A DNA stretch of 9,734 bases from Firmicutes bacterium UBA5499 (lineage in GTDB: Bacteria > Bacillota > DTU084), in the NCBI GenBank assembly GCA_002426275.1, contig DIPB01000108.1, positions 11,279 through 21,012 on the forward strand, in the 5' to 3' direction. Below, piece by piece: positions 1 to 6,462 of this stretch. A model generated the notes under the pieces. The model had not been told where the DNA came from and made no database searches. It saw nothing but the letters and a program-made list of their open reading frames with translations. Made by a program: the position numbers and the translations under genes. Every line of letters begins with the position of its first letter. Position 1 is the stretch's first letter.

Positions 1-1
1 T

Positions 2-376
2 ATGGGCGCTGATATGATCGGCGGCGCATTGAAGAATAAAGTAAAGATTGAAGTGGATGCCGGCAAAACCAAGACGCGAAATATGTTTTATTCAGGGTTG
101 GCCATCAGCGCGGCAAATCCTTATTTTTTGTTCTGGTGGGCGGTGATCGGCCTGGGCTTTTTGCTTCAGGCGCATGAAGTTGCCGGGATGCCGGGCTTGG
201 CTGCATTCTACTGCGGACATATTTTGGCTGATTTCAGCTGGTACGGGTTTGTTTCAGTGTCCGTTGGCAAAACGCGCAGATTGATTAAAGACGGGCTATA
301 TCGTTTCATCATCGCCGCCCTTGGCTGTGTATTGCTCTTTTTTGGCTGCAGCTTCATTTACAGAGCGATTCTCTGA
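2..376 (+). CDS. LysE/RhtB-family amino-acid exporter, C-terminal part (5' cut by window edge)
   Basis: This is the last 124 residues of an inner-membrane protein that resembles the C-terminal half of LysE/RhtB-type exporters, which move amino acids or related metabolites out of the cell. A hydrophobic stretch around residues 30-55 contains NPYFLFWW, matching the family's NPK/NPxxxxFW motif. A second segment lies around 64-88 and a third near the C-terminus, around 102-122. Family members are normally about 200 residues, so the first two or three membrane helices lie upstream of the window. The Met at position 2 is therefore probably internal and not the true start. The next gene begins 36 bp downstream with no visible terminator between them, so the two may share a transcript. 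The exported substrate cannot be judged from the sequence. Confidence 0.75.
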   Translation: MGADMIGGALKNKVKIEVDAGKTKTRNMFYSGLAISAANPYFLFWWAVIGLGFLLQAHEVAGMPGLAAFYCGHILADFSWYGFVSVSVGKTRRLIKDGLYRFIIAALGCVLLFFGCSFIYRAIL

Positions 377-412
377 AGGCGCGGGGGAAGTGAAAGCGCA
401 GAGGGGACTGAA

Positions 413-1051
413 ATGAAAATCAGAAAACCAAAATTAGCGGGCGAACTAGAAGCGGATAACCTCAAGGAGGTCCTCCAGCGGGCGATTTCGGACCAGAAAG
501 ACATCAGCGGCTTTCGTTTTTCCGACGATTGTGTGGAAGCGCAAGCGAATGCTTTGGAATTTCAAAACTGTCTGTTTGAAAATTGCCGGTTCGGCGCCTC
601 CAAGCTGACCAGGACTTTTTTTACGGACGTGGTTTTTCAAAACTGCGCTCTCGCTAACGTAGACCTCACAGAAGGCTCTTTTCACCGCGTTGAGTTCAGA
701 AATTGCAAGATGGTTGGCGCTAATTTCAGTCAGGCGGTTTTCGGCGACGTTCTCTGGCAGGACAGTGATTGTCAATACCTCAATTTATCTGTGGCGAAGC
801 TGAAAAGCAGCGTCTTTTGCGCCTCGGATCTGTCTTGGGCCAGCATTCAGGAAAGCAGTTTGAAAGCTGTTGAGTTTCACGAGTGCAAGCTGCTTGGGGT
901 TGATTTTTTCCATACGCCTTTGGAGAAACTGGATTTTACAAGCGACCAAATCGACGGCATCGTCGTCTCCGGTTCAGAGCTCAAAGGGGCTGTGGTCACT
1001 GCGGAGCAAGCGTGCGAGCTGTCGCGGCTGCTTGGCTTGCTCATCAAATGA
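413..1051 (+). CDS. Pentapeptide-repeat protein
   Basis: This 212-residue protein has semi-regular five-residue repeats from about residue 34 to 185. Phe or Leu recurs at the central position and small or polar residues flank it; examples are FQNCLFENCRF, FQNCALANVDL, FRNCKMVGANF and FHECKLLGVDF. Such repeats fold as a right-handed quadrilateral beta-helix. The recurring N-C pairs are typical of a cytoplasmic Firmicutes subgroup related to the Qnr/McbG-like proteins. Some relatives bind DNA gyrase and protect it from quinolones or microcins, but most have no known role, and nothing here proves gyrase binding. No signal peptide or membrane segment is seen. The ATG is preceded by GAGGGG at a suitable distance. 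The gene may be cotranscribed with the exporter upstream. The family call is firm; the function is unknown. Confidence 0.85.
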   Translation: MKIRKPKLAGELEADNLKEVLQRAISDQKDISGFRFSDDCVEAQANALEFQNCLFENCRFGASKLTRTFFTDVVFQNCALANVDLTEGSFHRVEFRNCKMVGANFSQAVFGDVLWQDSDCQYLNLSVAKLKSSVFCASDLSWASIQESSLKAVEFHECKLLGVDFFHTPLEKLDFTSDQIDGIVVSGSELKGAVVTAEQACELSRLLGLLIK

Positions 1052-1106
1052 GAGCGCGGCGGGACAAGGCGCGCAGACCGGGATTGGCTGCGACCTGAGC
1101 GGGATC

Positions 1107-1150
1107 TTTAACATTCTTTTAATCACTATTTAACCTTCTGTTGACCAGAG
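1107..1150 (+). promoter_or_regulatory. Pho-box-like array: four TTAACA-type direct repeats at 11-bp period
   Basis: Four hexamers start exactly 11 bp apart: TTAACA at 1108, TTAATC at 1119, TTAACC at 1130 and TTGACC at 1141. The array ends 9 bp before the TATAAT at 1156. This matches the known architecture of PhoB/PhoP-activated promoters, in which the response regulator binds tandem TT(A/T/C)ACA-like repeats on one face of the helix in place of a good -35 element. The repeats and spacing are seen directly; the link to phosphate is an inference. Another OmpR/PhoB-family regulator could use the same layout. Confidence 0.6.
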
Positions 1151-1161
1151 GGCAATATAAT
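1133..1161 (+). promoter_or_regulatory. Promoter P1: perfect -10 (TATAAT) with poor -35, probably activator-dependent
   Basis: TATAAT lies at 1156-1161. The hexamer 17 bp upstream (1133-1138, ACCTTC) is a poor -35, and this slot is covered by the third and fourth direct repeats. That is the expected design of a promoter needing a bound activator. Transcription should start near 1168. It would read through the second promoter into the hydrogenase operon, since no other gene begins before position 1276. Confidence 0.5.
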
Positions 1162-1198
1162 GGTTAGGGTTTAAAAACTCCGCAAAAACCCCCCACTC

Positions 1199-1227
1199 TT
1201 GATTCTGCAGTTACCCTATGCTATCAT
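1199..1227 (+). promoter_or_regulatory. Promoter P2 of the hydrogenase operon (sigma-A type)
   Basis: A -35-like TTGATT at 1199-1204 is separated by exactly 17 bp from a -10-like TATCAT at 1222-1227, four and five matches to the respective consensus hexamers. The start of transcription would be near 1234, giving a leader of about 40 nt before the ATG at 1276. The same TTGATT hexamer with a 17-bp spacer is used by the promoter at 8618-8646. The -10 lies inside the inverted repeat at 1211-1241, so this promoter is likely controlled by a DNA-binding protein. Confidence 0.55.
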
Positions 1228-1241
1228 TAAGCGTAGGGTAA
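1211..1241. repeat. Inverted repeat enclosing the P2 -10 element; probable operator
   Basis: TTACCCTATGC at 1211-1221 and GCGTAGGGTAA at 1231-1241 are inverted copies with 10 of 11 positions matching; the exception, T1219 opposite G1233, would still pair as G-U in RNA. The 9-bp spacer contains the whole TATCAT -10 hexamer, and the half-sites are centred 20 bp apart, about two helical turns. A dimeric repressor bound here would block RNA polymerase. Transcripts from P1 would also carry it as an RNA hairpin. The cognate regulator is not recognised. Confidence 0.55.
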
Positions 1242-1243
1242 AA

Positions 1244-1261
1244 TTGTGAAAAATAGTACAA
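1244..1261. promoter_or_regulatory. Weak Rex-like (NADH/NAD+ repressor) candidate site
   Basis: TTGTGAAAAATAGTACAA has a perfect left half (TTGTGAA) and a degraded right half (AGTACAA against the expected TTCACAA, 4 of 7) with the 18-bp length of Rex operators. It lies just after the predicted P2 start and abuts the ribosome binding site. Rex control of fermentative and hydrogenase operons is well established in Firmicutes and Thermotogae. The poor right half leaves this a tentative call. Confidence 0.3.
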
Positions 1262-1275
1262 AGGGTGGCGGGAAA

Positions 1276-2934
1276 ATGACAGGCGTAATCAGCACGCTGA
1301 AAACCAATTGTAAGGACTGTTACAAATGTCTTAGATCCTGTCCTGTAAAAGCCATTAAAGTGGTCGCTGGACATGCTCAGGTTGTACCGGAGCGCTGCAT
1401 CGGCGATGCTGAATGCGTCCGGGTTTGTCCGCAGCACGCGAAGGTAGTAAGGGAAGATTTGCCGCTGGTGAAACGGTGGCTGGCCAGAGGAGAGCGCGTT
1501 GTGCTGAGTTTGGCTCCTTCGTTTGCCGGCTGTCTTCCCTGGGACTTTGAAACGCTCAAAGAGGCGCTCCTGAAGCGCAAAGTGGCGGCAGTGGAAGAGA
1601 CCGCTCTGGGAGCGGCGCTGGTTGCCAAAGCTCATCGGGATTTAGGCGCCGGCCCTTGGCTCACCAGCGCTTGTCCTGCGGTGGTGAAATTGGTTGAGAT
1701 TTATTTCCCTCACCTTTTGCCTTATCTGGCGCCTGTGGTCTCTCCCATGATCGCTCACGGCAGGCTGATTAAGAGCCGGGATGAGAACGCTAAAGTGGTT
1801 TTCGTAGGGCCCTGTGTGGCCAAGAAGGGCGAATTGCTGGCGGAAGGCCTCGCCGGAGCTGTGGATGCAGCCTTGACTTTTCAGGAATTGACCCTCTGGC
1901 TGGCCGATGAAGACCTGCCTGCCGCGAAGGCTTCCGGCTCTGTCAAGTCCGTTAAGTGGGGCGAGCGTGCCGCCAGATTTTTCCCCGTGGATGGCGGACA
2001 GCTGGCCACGATGGGGCAGAGCCAGTGGGAATCCGGTTTAGCCATTTCCGGAATGAGAGAATGCTTGGAATTTTTGCAGCATTTTGAGCCGGAAGAGGCG
2101 CCTCGGTTCACAGAGCTTTTGGCTTGCAGAGGAGGCTGCATCGCAGGTCCCATGAGCACAGCGGAAAGTTTCTGGCAAGCGAAAAAGCGTCTTTTGGCAT
2201 ATGCGCAAAGACCTTTGACGCAGCCTGCCGCAAAAATGGACTTGACCCGCACCTATAGGCCGGAGCCGATTTGCGATGAAGAACCGACGGAGGCGCAACT
2301 GGAGGAAATCCTCAAACGCATGGGCAAGTATGCTCAGGAGGATGAGCTGAATTGCGGCGCCTGCGGCTATAATTCTTGTCGGGAAAAGGCGAAAGCGGTT
2401 TTCAATGGAATGGCTGAGGTTCAGATGTGCATTCCCAACATGCGGGCCAGAGCCGAATCTTTGGCCAATTTAGTGCTCAGCTCCACACCTAACGGCATCA
2501 TCGTTACGGATGAAGATTTGCTGGTTTTGGATCTCAACCCCCAGGCGGAGCAAATGTTTTCCACCACCAGCGGGAGGATGAAAAATAAACCTTTAGAACT
2601 CATTTTGGATCCAGTATACTTTGCCCAGGCGGTGGCAGACAACAAGCCAGTGCAAGCTCAAACATCCTATGACGGGCTTGTGACCAGTCAATATATATTC
2701 GGCGTGCCCAAGCACAGAATTGTGGTTGGGATTTTCACGGACATCACAGTTCAGACGCAGCAGAAACGGGAGATGGAGGAACTGCGCCAGGAAACCGTGG
2801 GCAGGGCGCAGGAAGTAATCCAGAGGCAAATGCGGGTTGCGCAGGAGATTGCGGGCCTTTTGGGAGAGACCACAGCCCAAACCAAAGTCCTGCTCACCAA
2901 GCTCATCCAGATCATCGGTCGGGGAGATGAGTAG
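1276..2934 (+). CDS. hydS: Sensory-type [FeFe]-hydrogenase with PAS domain (HydS, group C-like)
   Basis: This 552-residue cytoplasmic protein has four parts. An N-terminal two-cluster ferredoxin has C12, C15, C18 and C22 for one cluster and C41, D44, C47 and C51 for the second. The H-cluster domain spans about 75-300. A four-Cys Fe-S module (C360, C363, C368, C385) follows, then a PAS domain around 393-490 and a polar helical tail. H-cluster motifs are present but altered: TSACP (C133) replaces TSCCP, GPCVAKKGE (C180) replaces MPCxxKxxE, and ACRGGC (C284, C288) replaces ACPGGC. Loss of the first Cys of TSCCP removes the proton-transfer residue, as in characterised sensory hydrogenases, so slow turnover and H2 or redox sensing are likely. 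The phosphatase gene that follows supports a signalling role. The ATG at 1276 is preceded by AAGGGTGG and is preferred over an in-frame GTG at 1246 that falls in the Rex-like site. Confidence 0.88.
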   Translation: MTGVISTLKTNCKDCYKCLRSCPVKAIKVVAGHAQVVPERCIGDAECVRVCPQHAKVVREDLPLVKRWLARGERVVLSLAPSFAGCLPWDFETLKEALLKRKVAAVEETALGAALVAKAHRDLGAGPWLTSACPAVVKLVEIYFPHLLPYLAPVVSPMIAHGRLIKSRDENAKVVFVGPCVAKKGELLAEGLAGAVDAALTFQELTLWLADEDLPAAKASGSVKSVKWGERAARFFPVDGGQLATMGQSQWESGLAISGMRECLEFLQHFEPEEAPRFTELLACRGGCIAGPMSTAESFWQAKKRLLAYAQRPLTQPAAKMDLTRTYRPEPICDEEPTEAQLEEILKRMGKYAQEDELNCGACGYNSCREKAKAVFNGMAEVQMCIPNMRARAESLANLVLSSTPNGIIVTDEDLLVLDLNPQAEQMFSTTSGRMKNKPLELILDPVYFAQAVADNKPVQAQTSYDGLVTSQYIFGVPKHRIVVGIFTDITVQTQQKREMEELRQETVGRAQEVIQRQMRVAQEIAGLLGETTAQTKVLLTKLIQIIGRGDE

Positions 2935-2935
2935 C

Positions 2936-4069
2936 ATGTACCTGGAGATTGGTTCTTTCCAGCTGCGTAAGTGGCGGGAGGAACTTTGCGGGGACAGCGT
3001 CCAAATCTCCCGCGCCGGCGACACTCTGGTCATGGTGCTCTCAGATGGCCTGGGAAGCGGCGTTAAGGCGAATATTCTCTCCACTTTAACCAGCAAGATC
3101 ATCGTTACCATGCTCTTCGGCGGGGCCAGTCTGGCGGATGTGGTGGAGACAGTCTCGCAGACGTTGCCTGTTTGCCGGGAAAGACATTTGGCCTATTCGA
3201 CTTTCACCGTGGCCAGGGTAGACTCCGGCGGTCGGGCGCAGCTGGCTGAATTCGATAATCCGCCGGTTATTTTTGTGCGAAATGGAAAAAGACAGGACTA
3301 TCAGTTTCAAGAATATCAGCTGGCGGGCAAAAGGATTCGTGAAAGTCAGCTCATTCTTGCGGAAGGTGATTATTTAATCATGCTTAGCGACGGGATAGTT
3401 CATGCCGGCGCCGGAGGAATCTTGAACTTTGGCTGGCAGTGGCAAGAAGTGGCGAATTACGCCGAGCGTCTCTGCGCAGCCGGCAATCAGGCCCAGGATG
3501 TGGCGTCGTGGATAGGCATGGCCTCGGAGCAATTATATGAAGGCAAGCCCGGCGACGACGCCACGGTTTTGGTCTTGCAAGGGCGGAAGAGTCGCTCTGT
3601 GACAATCGCAGTGGGACCGCCTTTGCGCTCTGAAGACGATCCCCGGCTGGCTAAAACTTTGGCCGCAGCTTCAGGCAAGAAGGTGATCTGCGGCGGTACA
3701 ACCAGCCAGATCATTGCCCGGGAATGGGGCGAAAGGCTGGAGGTTGATCTCAAGGCCCAAGCGGACAACTTGCCGCCCACCGGCAAATTAAACGGGGCGG
3801 ATCTGATCACAGAGGGCGTGATCACTTTGGCGCAGGCCAAACAGCTGCTGGCGAACGGAGAAAATACGGATAACCTGGACGGAGCCAGCAGGCTGGTAGA
3901 AATCCTCAAAAAGAGCGATGAGATTACTTTTCTGGTAGGCAGAGCCATCAATCCTGCCCATCAGAATCCAAATTTTCCCTTGAATTTAGGGCTCAAAAGC
4001 CAACTGGTCAGGGAGCTGGCGCAACAACTAGAGAAAATGGATAAAGCGGTCACAGTACACTATTTTTAA
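2936..4069 (+). CDS. SpoIIE/PP2C-type serine phosphatase with unassigned C-terminal extension
   Basis: This 377-residue protein has a PP2C/SpoIIE phosphatase domain at about 10-217. Likely metal-binding acids are D20, D37 (in LSDGLGSG), D152 (in MLSDGI) and D207/D208 (in GDDATV). Family members are Mn/Mg-dependent enzymes that remove phosphate from Ser/Thr, often from STAS anti-anti-sigma factors. About 160 residues follow (roughly 218-377), beginning near VGPP, that I cannot assign to a family. No membrane segment is seen, unlike sporulation SpoIIE, so this is probably a soluble partner of the sensory hydrogenase just upstream. The ATG at 2936 lies 9 nt after GGGGAG. An in-frame ATG at 2927 overlaps the preceding stop but directly abuts the GGGGAG. 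Only one base separates the stop of the upstream gene from the chosen start, so translational coupling is likely. The substrate phosphoprotein is not encoded in the window. Confidence 0.82.
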   Translation: MYLEIGSFQLRKWREELCGDSVQISRAGDTLVMVLSDGLGSGVKANILSTLTSKIIVTMLFGGASLADVVETVSQTLPVCRERHLAYSTFTVARVDSGGRAQLAEFDNPPVIFVRNGKRQDYQFQEYQLAGKRIRESQLILAEGDYLIMLSDGIVHAGAGGILNFGWQWQEVANYAERLCAAGNQAQDVASWIGMASEQLYEGKPGDDATVLVLQGRKSRSVTIAVGPPLRSEDDPRLAKTLAAASGKKVICGGTTSQIIAREWGERLEVDLKAQADNLPPTGKLNGADLITEGVITLAQAKQLLANGENTDNLDGASRLVEILKKSDEITFLVGRAINPAHQNPNFPLNLGLKSQLVRELAQQLEKMDKAVTVHYF

Positions 4070-4095
4070 GCTGTGATTGTGGAGGAGGGATTGAG

Positions 4096-4587
4096 TTGAC
4101 CAAGGAGACCAGAAGTTTTGAGCGCGTGAATAAAATCATCCAAAAATATGAAGGAAAGCGCTCTTCTCTGATTGCCATTCTTCAAGAGGTTCAGGAGGAA
4201 TATCGTTATCTGCCGGAAGAAATTCTCACCTATATTGCCACTGCCATGGATATTTCTCCGGCGACCGTCTACGGAGTTGCCACGTTCTATGCGCAGTTTT
4301 CTTTAGCGCCAAAGGGTAAGTATGTGATCAGAGTCTGCGATGGCACTGCCTGCCATGTGCGCGGCTCGGCGGGGATCCGGGAGGCAATTGAAAAGAAACT
4401 TGATTTCGGCAAGGGTAAGAATACCACCGACGATCTCCTGTTCACTTTGGAGATGGTGTCTTGTCTTGGCGCCTGCGGACTGGCGCCTGTGATGATGGTG
4501 GGCGATCAGGTCTACGGACAGATGACGCCGGAGAAGGTCGATGAGATTTTGGACGAGATCATCAAGAAGGAAGGTGCGTCCGCGTGA
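4096..4587 (+). CDS. hydC: Bifurcating [FeFe]-hydrogenase subunit HydC (NuoE-like, [2Fe-2S])
   Basis: This 163-residue protein is homologous to NuoE, the 24-kDa subunit of complex I, and to HydC/HndA of NAD(P)-linked hydrogenases. It has an N-terminal helical region and a thioredoxin-like domain with four [2Fe-2S] ligands, C81, C86, C123 and C127 (CDGTAC and CLGAC). It sits beside the FMN subunit HydB and relays electrons within the complex. The start is TTG at 4096, supported by a strong GGAGGAGG seven bases upstream; no ATG fits near the family's N-terminus. It overlaps the next gene by four bases (GTGA), so translational coupling is expected. Length and motifs are normal for the family. 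Confidence 0.92.
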   Translation: MTKETRSFERVNKIIQKYEGKRSSLIAILQEVQEEYRYLPEEILTYIATAMDISPATVYGVATFYAQFSLAPKGKYVIRVCDGTACHVRGSAGIREAIEKKLDFGKGKNTTDDLLFTLEMVSCLGACGLAPVMMVGDQVYGQMTPEKVDEILDEIIKKEGASA

Positions 4588-6449
4588 AACTGAATCGCAG
4601 TACGCTCTCTGCCATGAGACAAGAGGGAAAAGCGAAGCTGAAGGTGAAAAAGAGGGTCTTGGTGTGCGCAGGCACCGGCTGCGTTGCCAACGGCTCTTTG
4701 CAGCTTTGGAGCCGCCTGAGCGAGCTTGTGAAAGAGCAGGGACTGGCGGTTGAGGTTGTCGCTAAAAGAGAAGACGGGATCACGGTGGCCAAAAGCGGCT
4801 GCCATGGTTTCTGCGAAATGGGGCCCCTGGTGAGAATCGAGCCGGACGGGATCCTCTATACGAAGGTAAAAGCCTCCGATGCGGAAGAGATTGTGGAGAC
4901 CACCCTCAAAGCCGGCCAGGTAGTGGAGAGACTCACCTACAAGCATCCTGTGACAGGAGAGCATTTCGCCAAAGAGGAAGAGATTCCTTTCTACCGGAAG
5001 CAGCACCGGTATTCTCTCTCCGAATGCGGGAATTTGGATCCTGAGGATCTGGAAGAATATTTGGCTCACGGCGGCTATGAAGCTTTGGAGAATGCCCTCT
5101 TTGAGATGACGCCAGAGCAGGTTGCAGATACAGTTCTGGCCTCTGGGCTCAGAGGGCGGGGCGGAGGCGGCTTCCCCACAGGCCGGAAATGGCAGTTCGC
5201 ACGCTCGGCCAAGGGCAGCCCCAAGTATCTGATCTGCAACGGCGACGAAGGAGACCCGGGCGCTTTCATGGATCGCAGCCTGATGGAGGGAGATCCGCAC
5301 CGGCTCATTGAAGGCATGCTTTTGGCCGCATACGCCATTGGCGCGTCCGAAGGCTATATCTACGTCCGGGCCGAGTATCCGCTGGCGGTCACAAGGCTCA
5401 GGAAAGCCATCGCTGCCGCCGAAGAGTTTGGGCTCTTGGGCGACGATATTTTAGGCAGCGGGTTCAGTTTTCATCTGAAAATCAAAGAGGGCGCGGGCGC
5501 TTTCGTCTGCGGTGAGGAATCCGCACTCATTGCTTCCATTGAAGGCGAACGGGGCATGCCCAGGCCGAAGCCGCCGTTCCCGGCCAATAAGGGACTGTTT
5601 GGGAAACCGACCATCATCAACAATGTGGAGACTTTAGCCAATGTGCCGCTGGTTATCGGCGGCGGCGCCGCCGAATTCAGGAAATTGGGCACGGAGAAGA
5701 GCCCGGGCACTAAGACGTTTGCCATTACAGGACAAGTTGCCAATACCGGCCTGATTGAAGTTCCCATGGGCACAACTCTCAGGGAAGTAGTCTTCGAGAT
5801 CGGCGGCGGCCTCAGGGATGGCAAGGAATTTAAGGCCGTGCAAATCGGCGGTCCTTCCGGCGGCTGCCTGACCACAGAGCATCTGGATTTGCCCTTGGAT
5901 TTTGACTCCTTGGCCAAAGTGGGCGCCATGATCGGTTCCGGCGGCATGGTGGTCATGGACAAGAAGACTTGTATTGTCGAGGTAGCGCGCTTTTTCATGA
6001 ATTTTACCCAGAACGAGTCTTGCGGCAAGTGTGTGCCTTGCCGTGAGGGAACCAAGAGAATGCTGGAGATTCTCGAGCGCATTGTGGCCGGAGAAGGGAA
6101 AGAAGAAGATTTGGATTTGCTGGAGGAACTGGCGACGGCGATCCGCGAATCTTCCTTGTGCGGTCTGGGCAAGACTGCGCCTAATCCTGTGCTCACTACG
6201 CTGCGTTATTTCAGGGAGGAATATCTGGCTCATGTCCGGGATAAGAAGTGTCCGGCCGGAGTCTGCAAAGCCCTTAGGGGTTACGAAATAGATCCCGAAC
6301 TTTGCCGCGGCTGCAGCAAATGTGCCCGCAATTGTCCGGTTGGGGCCATCAGCGGCAAGATCAAGCAGCCTTTTGTGATCGATCAGGCAAAGTGCATTAA
6401 GTGTGGCGCATGTAAAGAGGCCTGTCCTTTTGGGGCAATTGCTGGATAA
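4584..6449 (+). CDS. hydB: Bifurcating [FeFe]-hydrogenase subunit HydB (NuoF-like, FMN/NADH-binding)
   Basis: This 621-residue flavoprotein is the NADH-reactive subunit and the proposed site of electron bifurcation between NADH and ferredoxin. In order it has a thioredoxin-like [2Fe-2S] domain (C28, C33, C73, C77) and the NuoF core. The core includes the Gly-rich NADH/FMN loop GLRGRGGGGFPTG at 188-200 and a second loop around 216-226. Next come an SLBB-like stretch near 380-430 and the N3-type [4Fe-4S] site with ESCGKCVPC (C480, C483, C486) and C526. A two-cluster ferredoxin tail follows (C574, C577, C580, C584; C604, C607, C610, C614). C556 and C561, just before the tail, may hold another metal. 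The N- and C-terminal extensions separate it from complex I NuoF and match HydB. The start is GTG at 4584, overlapping the hydC stop, with GGAAGG upstream. Confidence 0.93.
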   Translation: MKLNRSTLSAMRQEGKAKLKVKKRVLVCAGTGCVANGSLQLWSRLSELVKEQGLAVEVVAKREDGITVAKSGCHGFCEMGPLVRIEPDGILYTKVKASDAEEIVETTLKAGQVVERLTYKHPVTGEHFAKEEEIPFYRKQHRYSLSECGNLDPEDLEEYLAHGGYEALENALFEMTPEQVADTVLASGLRGRGGGGFPTGRKWQFARSAKGSPKYLICNGDEGDPGAFMDRSLMEGDPHRLIEGMLLAAYAIGASEGYIYVRAEYPLAVTRLRKAIAAAEEFGLLGDDILGSGFSFHLKIKEGAGAFVCGEESALIASIEGERGMPRPKPPFPANKGLFGKPTIINNVETLANVPLVIGGGAAEFRKLGTEKSPGTKTFAITGQVANTGLIEVPMGTTLREVVFEIGGGLRDGKEFKAVQIGGPSGGCLTTEHLDLPLDFDSLAKVGAMIGSGGMVVMDKKTCIVEVARFFMNFTQNESCGKCVPCREGTKRMLEILERIVAGEGKEEDLDLLEELATAIRESSLCGLGKTAPNPVLTTLRYFREEYLAHVRDKKCPAGVCKALRGYEIDPELCRGCSKCARNCPVGAISGKIKQPFVIDQAKCIKCGACKEACPFGAIAG

Positions 6450-6462
6450 AGGAGGTGCCGAT

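Noticed and set aside
1141..1161. TTGACC with TATAAT as an ordinary -35/-10 pair
   Set aside because: The spacer is only 9 bp, far from 17. TTGACC fits better as the fourth unit of the 11-bp repeat array.
1246..1275. Upstream in-frame GTG start for hydS
   Set aside because: It has no ribosome binding site and overlaps the Rex-like site. The ATG at 1276 has AAGGGTGG at the proper distance, and the ferredoxin domain begins right after it.
2927..2935. ATG at 2927 as start of the phosphatase, overlapping the hydS stop
   Set aside because: The GGGGAG directly abuts this ATG, leaving no spacing; the same motif lies 9 nt before the ATG at 2936. The difference is only three residues.
6403..6462. 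ATG at 6403 as start of hydA
   Set aside because: It lies within the hydB ferredoxin tail and lacks a binding site, while AAAGGAGGTG precedes the ATG at 6463, where homology to HydA begins.
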